The notes below the pieces were generated by a model. That model did no database searches. It was not told the origin of the DNA and was given only the letters and a program-made list of their open reading frames with translations. A DNA stretch of 64,000 nt from Niebla homalea (taxonomy: Eukaryota; Ascomycota; Lecanoromycetes; Lecanorales; Ramalinaceae): the NCBI GenBank assembly GCA_019925105.1, contig JAHGAU010000015.1:310001-374000 (forward strand). The letters run 5' to 3'. Numbering within the stretch: position 1 is the first letter of the stretch; each line of letters begins with the position of its first letter. Of the stretch, positions 56,201 to 64,000 are shown piece after piece. The translations under genes and the position numbers were made by a program.

Positions 56201-59171
56201 GCTCCATGCGTTCCGTGAAGAAGTAGGTGTGATGTTGCATGATGTTCATGTTTATCTGAAAAAGAATCTGGAAGACGATGTCGCTCTCTTCGGACCACTG
56301 TATACTACATATCGCTGCTGGTTCACGGACGTCGGTTTCGAGCGTTCAGCTAAGGTTCTGGACCGGAATGTGCGATTACTAAGCGCCGACATTCATCCTT
56401 TCAAGGTGACTGGTCTACGTAAAGAATATCCTCGTCCAATCCTTGTACGAAGAGCCCTAGTTTACCATCTACAACGTCTGAAGCATAATTCTCAAGCTCG
56501 ACCACTGAGCGAAATGGCAAAGGGCCTCTTGATCGATCTTGCAGAGTCTGCTGTAGGCGAGTACACCGAGGTACGCCGGCAGGCTCAGGCTGCTGGGGAA
56601 GCCGCGTTCAAAGTCACTAAAGGAGCACGAACTCTTCTCATCCCTCGTCTAGTGGACTCGTTCGAAGCAAGCGTGAATGCAACTAACTTCTCAGGCGTCA
56701 AAGGGTCTCTGTATTCCTTATTATTCAGCACTTTGACCCGACCAATTGGGAAGAACTGGCGCTATGCCCCTAGAATTATCAGATGTTTTCTCAAAGCAAG
56801 TAATGTAGACAAGCCTTCCATCCAGCGACTGTGTACCATGGCAACAATTTCGATAATGGACATGGCAAGGCCCCTTGAGAGGATGGCAATCCTAGACAAA
56901 GAGATTGTGCAGCTGATAGCGCCGAATGAAGACGTCCAGCTCAAAATAGAGGAAAAGAGGGCGCTTCTGGTCCGCCAAAGGGGGGCAATAGAGAGAAAGA
57001 AAGCTGCATTATCAGAGGAACTTGGGGTTATGGCACGCCAAGCGCATTGGAAGCAAGCGAGTCGTACTGGAGCAATAGTGGTCACCCTTGGCCTGAGATT
57101 CGACACCATCGCTTCCCAAAACGTCGTGGAACTTGTCACGAGAGGATCCACTGATGAGCACCCAGGTCTTCGGGGCATGTTCTTCGGCGCTTTCACGTCT
57201 TTGCTAACCCTGATAGAGTGTCGAGCCGTTTCTGGTCATGTTTTCAAGAATTATCTGACGGACAAGGCTCACCTCCTAGCGAAAGTCCGGCTGGAGACAG
57301 AACGAGACGACCCAGCGTGGACTCAGAGATTTCTGTCCAAGTTTTCCCAGCCGGAAGCGGACTACTACATTGACAGTAGCTATCCTGGCTGGCTGGTTTG
57401 GGCCGACACGATGCCTGCTTTCGAATCGAACCCGGAGAAAGACGTAGAGCATGACGAAACAGAGACGAAAGTTCTGGCACAAATTGGCTCCTTTCTAGAC
57501 CGTAAATGGTACGCCACAACGTTTGACTATTTCAAACAAGAACCTCGCGACAGTACGGCCGACCGCTTTCATGTGACGAATGCGCTGTTCTTGACATACA
57601 CCTTCGATATGATGTATCTGGGTCATACTAAGGCAAAGCTGGCGGACATCAAAGAAGAGGTCCAAAGAGTGTTTGGTGACGGTGCGGACAAGCATCAGCA
57701 CCGAGCGACTTCCGAGATTCTAGCCGGCTTATTGTTGTCCACTGTCGACAAGCCTATCGCGTACCGTACCGAAATCTGGTCGTATGCTTTCCCCATCTTC
57801 TCCAAGATTTTTGCAGACGGCTTGAACCCAGAAAATACCTCGTACTGGACCATGTTCTTGCACTGCGTCATTGAAGATAAAGATCCGAGGCGTGTGTGGC
57901 CTGTGGTCGACTGGCTTGCATCTTACAAAATTGACATTGGTTCAGACGCGGCATTCAAGGAAAGCTGTAAGATTCGCCTCCTGCAGCAATTGGTTGTAGA
58001 TCTAGGCTGGCATTTTCAGCTTGAGAAGCCCATCATCGAGGACTTTATGGCGCACATTGATCACCCGTACAAAGGCGTCCGTGAAGCAATGGGCCAGACT
58101 CTCGCCTCACTTCACAACACAAGGTATTATGAATCCTACAAGGATGTAACATCATTTATGAGGGCGCAGAGGGCAGCCTCGTCCCTCGGCGTTCGGCCCT
58201 ATGAGCCCAGTCTTGAGCTTACAAATAGGCTCAAGGACACCTTCGATCGGATAGAGAAATGGCGGGCAGAACGTCCGCCTAATGAACAGAACCCGACGTC
58301 ATACACGTCTGGTGCTAAGACCGTCATGCTTTGGCTTGACAGCAGCTTGTCCAGCTACGAGTGTGCAGAGTACATAAGATTCTTCCCCGAGTGGCTGGAA
58401 CCGCTTCTCCACATGATGGACGTCAAAGAGGACCCCGAGTTGCAGGGCCTCTCATACCACGTCTTTAGGCACATTCCCAACATACCCCACCGTGCTGGCG
58501 AAGATGAGGGACTTATCGAGGCGTGCATTCGTATTGGGAGGTCATCTAAGCATTGGCATCAACGGATGCGCGTCTTGATCAATCTGCAAGTCATCTTCTT
58601 TCGCCGTCTCTTTCTCTTATCTCGCCGGCATCAAGATGACCTTTTTGATTGTGTCGTCTTCATGCTTGGAGACAAGCAATTTGAGGTGCGGGAAGGTGCT
58701 GCGGCAACGCTGTCAGGCATGATCCGCTGCGCGCCTGCAGCCTTGCGGGCGGAATATGTGGACAAGCTTCAGAAGCAGTTCACCAGAATACTGAATGATA
58801 ATCCTCTTCCGAAAAAGCCTCGCCACACCGTCTATTCAGGTGCTGTCTCAGGGAACAACAGCGGCATGGGCACACCTTCACCCGAGCATGCGAACGTTGT
58901 GCTCAAGCGTCACTCCGCGGTCCTGGGTCTGGGGGCTCTAGTCGGAGCATTCCCTTACGCGTCACCGCCACCAAGATGGATTCCCGCCGTCCTGACAACA
59001 TTGGCTGGCAAAGCGAATAACGATCCTGGCATGGTAGGGAAAAGCGTCAAGAGCATAATGAGTGACTTCAAGAAGACCAGGCAGGATACATGGCAGATCG
59101 ATCTCAAGGCTTTTACACCGGAGCAGGCCGAGGACCTGGATGGCACACTGTGGAAGAGCTATTTTGCATAG
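53289..59171 (+). CDS. BLM10: Proteasome activator Blm10/PA200
   Basis: A single exon, 1960 residues, the full length expected for fungal Blm10. The N-terminal block (TYPYARYLPYDVENETQRQADLE, residues about 50-75) is characteristic. The body is a solenoid of HEAT-like helices without catalytic motifs; family blocks include LPALFHIWSLVNRSRTFD and DLDGTLWKSYFA at the very end. Blm10/PA200 is a large dome that docks on the end of the 20S proteasome and opens the gate, aiding degradation of peptides and unfolded proteins and 20S assembly. Docking uses the C-terminal HbYX tail. Here the last residues are SYFA, with Phe where yeast and human proteins have the HbYX Tyr (YYA). The coding strand is uninterrupted for 5.9 kb. 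Confidence 0.93.
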   Translation: MEGANISELLATMQSAMDGDIDSRATSPGPGTQEQGQKEDLTKVTRSRPRTYPYARYLPYDVENETQRQADLEQILSLLYVAVEAGDFAMGALHWTRVLRTWLDLKFDPTKDQRIRLAKLYYHLALAPGIDTIATEKFASTFCTLLKRKHYLNAGVDLVLDWRPMFAEVKAFVIPSESGMVQSHHLKRNYRTLTKMCSFAQQYFDPRELPAMLEEILPHFTTSFVESAFTVAGMLNLFLPTLPAPQEREDLLPQQYLPALFHIWSLVNRSRTFDITFIDLLSRLARDHLRGCAPFSEFGIFTGEQTSTIFTAILRLLDIPVGQATSPYSGTLDHLTGLAFCLERDYKKHPVTHNIARWIIMSLSPEAMDEPNSILTNLEGLIQAVETFFHPSNSGSWTRTLAQLVYYLADFFLMRWHHEHNGEVDVPEPRKLNHHLRRRFVLCLRDVVFMGIYSKSGTAMDYNLSSLRALTYLEPSLILPGALQRIYPSMQGLVEVHRTTSSLRALQSLSRPIGRTKGFRCHITTLLGLALPGIDANDLDKTIHTLSFIQSVCYNIPFHDLTQGREDVNGDMLAMEWIAGEVSCMDQEGTDVQLDYESGLNDQDEEMILRSSTTGFPEFLTSFLGRVFTLLENLPDAQRNRTGSAEENVVNTLPATFMPLLASLSPELFDVALNKIADFIANHVIHQARDAMAFICGSLSKTNPQKTLKRLVPALIGAIRTEIDENGAASTRNQGNEVLPRDRGLVWSVSMLSMSVVHVGDAIMPYRKELFEIAVYMQQKCQGTPTLHVSNFSHHLLLSLTGTYTVDNRLYEPDVISRGIGPQDWGIGPDPQKLTIAWHVPKSEECRFALDLVLAQGGLALTELRSLLDGSSGIKQEGAGKEWSDHVSRNLMLVRLMISGAAVLFNSRNKDGYTPEESDSNSDTNLPAEPKGEGHEDSDLNLANLNDDGARPTFFYAAGYVLDQDDQIYEKLHAFREEVGVMLHDVHVYLKKNLEDDVALFGPLYTTYRCWFTDVGFERSAKVLDRNVRLLSADIHPFKVTGLRKEYPRPILVRRALVYHLQRLKHNSQARPLSEMAKGLLIDLAESAVGEYTEVRRQAQAAGEAAFKVTKGARTLLIPRLVDSFEASVNATNFSGVKGSLYSLLFSTLTRPIGKNWRYAPRIIRCFLKASNVDKPSIQRLCTMATISIMDMARPLERMAILDKEIVQLIAPNEDVQLKIEEKRALLVRQRGAIERKKAALSEELGVMARQAHWKQASRTGAIVVTLGLRFDTIASQNVVELVTRGSTDEHPGLRGMFFGAFTSLLTLIECRAVSGHVFKNYLTDKAHLLAKVRLETERDDPAWTQRFLSKFSQPEADYYIDSSYPGWLVWADTMPAFESNPEKDVEHDETETKVLAQIGSFLDRKWYATTFDYFKQEPRDSTADRFHVTNALFLTYTFDMMYLGHTKAKLADIKEEVQRVFGDGADKHQHRATSEILAGLLLSTVDKPIAYRTEIWSYAFPIFSKIFADGLNPENTSYWTMFLHCVIEDKDPRRVWPVVDWLASYKIDIGSDAAFKESCKIRLLQQLVVDLGWHFQLEKPIIEDFMAHIDHPYKGVREAMGQTLASLHNTRYYESYKDVTSFMRAQRAASSLGVRPYEPSLELTNRLKDTFDRIEKWRAERPPNEQNPTSYTSGAKTVMLWLDSSLSSYECAEYIRFFPEWLEPLLHMMDVKEDPELQGLSYHVFRHIPNIPHRAGEDEGLIEACIRIGRSSKHWHQRMRVLINLQVIFFRRLFLLSRRHQDDLFDCVVFMLGDKQFEVREGAAATLSGMIRCAPAALRAEYVDKLQKQFTRILNDNPLPKKPRHTVYSGAVSGNNSGMGTPSPEHANVVLKRHSAVLGLGALVGAFPYASPPPRWIPAVLTTLAGKANNDPGMVGKSVKSIMSDFKKTRQDTWQIDLKAFTPEQAEDLDGTLWKSYFA

Positions 59172-61993
<2,822 letters not shown>

Positions 61994-63720
61994 TCTTTAC
62001 TTCTGGAAGCCCTTGAGATTGCGCCCTCTCGATCTGATCGAGCACTAACGAGCTTAATCTATTTTCATCCAGAGCCCATCTTACACGACCGGATGCCCGG
62101 ACCGGCAAATGCAGACGTATGTATTCCTCTTGAAAAGGGTATGCATGCGATATAGGAGCGGATATAGGGAGTCCTAGACTCGATTCACTGCGCACACACG
62201 CAGGATAAATGTCAATTCGAAGCCGCTTACTGCTGCACATTGCAGTATCTTGCTTACAAGGGGGGAGCGGGGGAGCGGATGGAAAACAAAGTCTATCAAA
62301 ACCGCTGGGAAGGCTCTCATGGCTCAAAGGCTGACAAGGACGGGAGGACCCACCGCTGATCGACCGTTGGTTCTGCCACCTGTGAAGAGAACCACTAGAT
62401 TGCGAACGTGCAAAAAGCGCTCATTATCTTCTTGGCTTCAGCTCCTGCAGAAACGAATCGCCGAATCGGTCACATCCATACTCGGCGATGGAATAGCTAG
62501 AGTTGCTGTTCACCACTGGACTTGGACTACAAGGCCCATCTCAATGTGGGAAGCAGCTAAGACATGCCAGATGAGATCCATGCAGGAGGGGTAGACATGT
62601 GCGAGCAATGACAAGAGGGGCTTGAGGGGCTATGGCCCACGCACAATGTTACTCGCTGAAGGCGTTCCAAAATCGAAATTCCATGCACAGCCGAGCCTCT
62701 CATGTTGAAGACGGCTCTCAAGACAGATGTCACACCCTTACTCGATAACGGCTGGGAGTTTTGCACCGTCCAATCAAGCCTTCGTCAGCTTGGTCATCTC
62801 TCCACCTGTCCGGTCAGTCAGGCTTACGCCATCGACAGATTTGAAGGCCCCTGCGTTGCTGATGCGCCATCTGACGAGGGTTGTCAACTCTCCTGGGACG
62901 CTGCAAGCATTCGATTCCTGAATATGTATTGTTTCACCAGGACGCAATGCTCAACAAACCTAGCGAGGGTGTGACGAGTTGGCTGACGGCTGACGGGTTG
63001 GCTTGACTTGGGCACCAACTCCTTCGGCGGAAGGCTACAGCCGGCACCGTCTTCAGAAAAACTCCATGACCCCCAACTTCACACCTCCATGCCACTTTGA
63101 CATCCACAAATGATCATCACGGCCTCGTAGACATGTTAGTCTCCTTCATTGCAACCCTTACGATCGTGTTTAAGTCTTGGAAAGTGGCTCACCGAGCAGA
63201 TGCGCCCAGAATAATTGTGGAGGTTGCGAATGCCCCCTGCTACACTGGCTCACACCACCGGCAACCGACGTCTGCCCAACTCAGACAAGCCTTGAACAAG
63301 ATCTACCACTCATCAAGATGGCCAGCTTTGCCTTGAGCTTCCAGCTGCTTGATCTACTGGCTATTCCTGTACCTTCGTCGCGTGATCCCAGTTGGCCTAG
63401 GCGCAAAAGTATGCTTTACGCCGGCAGTTGGAGATATGTCGCGACTGGCCAGCGGATAATACAGGAATAGGAGAGTAAAATCTCTGGACACAATTGCCGC
63501 GATTTGCGATGCATGAGACTGTCGGAGCCAGTCCATCTCTGGAAGAGGCATGGAAGACGCAAAAGAAACGTTTGCCTTTCCAGGAGGTGCACATATAAGA
63601 TGCTCGATGCACGTACCACCCCACACCAGAAGTCTAGTGCAGAGATCCGGCTACACGACTACTGCATTACTTCCCTATCTCCCTTCGACCGCGCGATACC
63701 CATTGCCCTGGACTTCAAAC
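61994..63720. other. Intergenic, no gene seen
   Basis: 1.7 kb after the glycerol kinase stop. Frames of 60-139 codons occur on both strands, but none has a recognisable motif. The right end should hold the promoter of the small gene at 63721. Confidence 0.45.
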
Positions 63721-64000
63721 ATGTGTGACTACACGCAAGTGAACTACCAATGTGGACATGTTCGCTACGTGGTTAAGGCTTGGTGTACGAGATATCAGGA
63801 AACGTCCGTCTATCTCCTTCCATTCTCCCTCTTCTCTACACAATGTCCCCTCTTTTGACAGCGTTTGGGTTATGCACTTCGGTCGCCGCCTTGATCTACG
63901 AGCTGGTCTAGAGTCGATCGAGTAGCCAAAGCTGACAAAATTTCTGTACAGTCATGTCAGGTGCCCGCCCAATGTCGTTGCAGTGTTAGTAACCTCTCCG
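63721..64000 (+). CDS. Small Cys/His-rich fungal protein, 3' end outside window
   Basis: Exon 1 (63721-63803) encodes MCDYTQVNYQCGHVRY followed by VVKAWCTRYQE. An intron of 148 nt (63804-63951, GTCCGT to TACAG, with a GCTGAC branch site) leads to exon 2 from 63952, reading THVRCPPNVVAV. A second donor (GTGTTA or GTTAGT) follows at about 63983-63985, just before the window ends. The spacing of Cys and His (CDY, CGH, AWC, RCPP) is the pattern of a family of short fungal proteins of unknown function that start MCDYTQ and may bind zinc. Only about 40 residues are visible. Confidence 0.65.

Overview
The window is filamentous ascomycete (Pezizomycotina) nuclear DNA. Evidence: short introns of about 43-176 nt with GT..AG ends and CTGAC/CTAAC-type branch sites, HET-domain genes, a highly reducing polyketide synthase (HR-PKS), and fungal single-copy genes. 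A Dothideomycete is my best guess, but it is not provable from this sequence alone. Exon boundaries were worked out by hand; for each spliced gene the reading phase closes across all exons. || Layout. (1) 0.7-8.5 kb is a fast-evolving block: a broken HET-E-type gene, a protein with the fungal STAND-type N-terminal domain, and an intact membrane-anchored HET protein. (2) 9.3-17.7 kb holds conserved genes: a cis-prenyltransferase (RER2 type), a G-patch/GCFC splicing factor (TFIP11/Ntr1 type), and a large disordered protein. (3) 18.7-51 kb is an accessory island. It starts with a decayed C2H2 zinc-finger gene. It then holds a cytochrome P450 (21.7-24.0 kb), a tRNA-derived SINE-like fragment (24.6 kb), a UbiA-family membrane enzyme (25.5-26.4 kb), an MFS exporter (29.1-30.9 kb), a CYP52-like P450 (31.5-33.2 kb), an alpha/beta hydrolase (33.4-34.6 kb), a 2508-residue HR-PKS (35.0-43.2 kb), a kaurene-oxidase-like P450 (44.6-46.5 kb) and an unrecognised 544-residue protein (46.6-48.5 kb). 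(4) 51.3-62 kb returns to housekeeping genes: GPI18-type GPI mannosyltransferase, Blm10/PA200 proteasome activator and glycerol kinase. A small conserved Cys/His-rich protein begins at 63.7 kb and runs off the window. || How the genes could work together. The HR-PKS (KS-AT-DH-cMT-ER-KR-ACP, every catalytic motif present, no thioesterase) should make a reduced, possibly C-methylated acyl chain. The hydrolase is a candidate for releasing or transferring it. Three P450s would oxidise intermediates and the MFS protein would export the product. An HR-PKS makes no aromatic prenyl acceptor, so a UbiA protein beside it, with a non-canonical first motif, raises the possibility of a UbiA-type terpene cyclase and a terpenoid-polyketide hybrid organised like the fumagillin cluster. 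That is inference. || The most unusual structural feature is a pair of diverged direct repeats of about 600 bp (27.0-27.6 kb and 49.6-50.2 kb). They bracket the MFS-to-544-residue-protein part of the cluster; each carries 17-bp tandem units, and the copies differ mostly by transitions, as expected after RIP.
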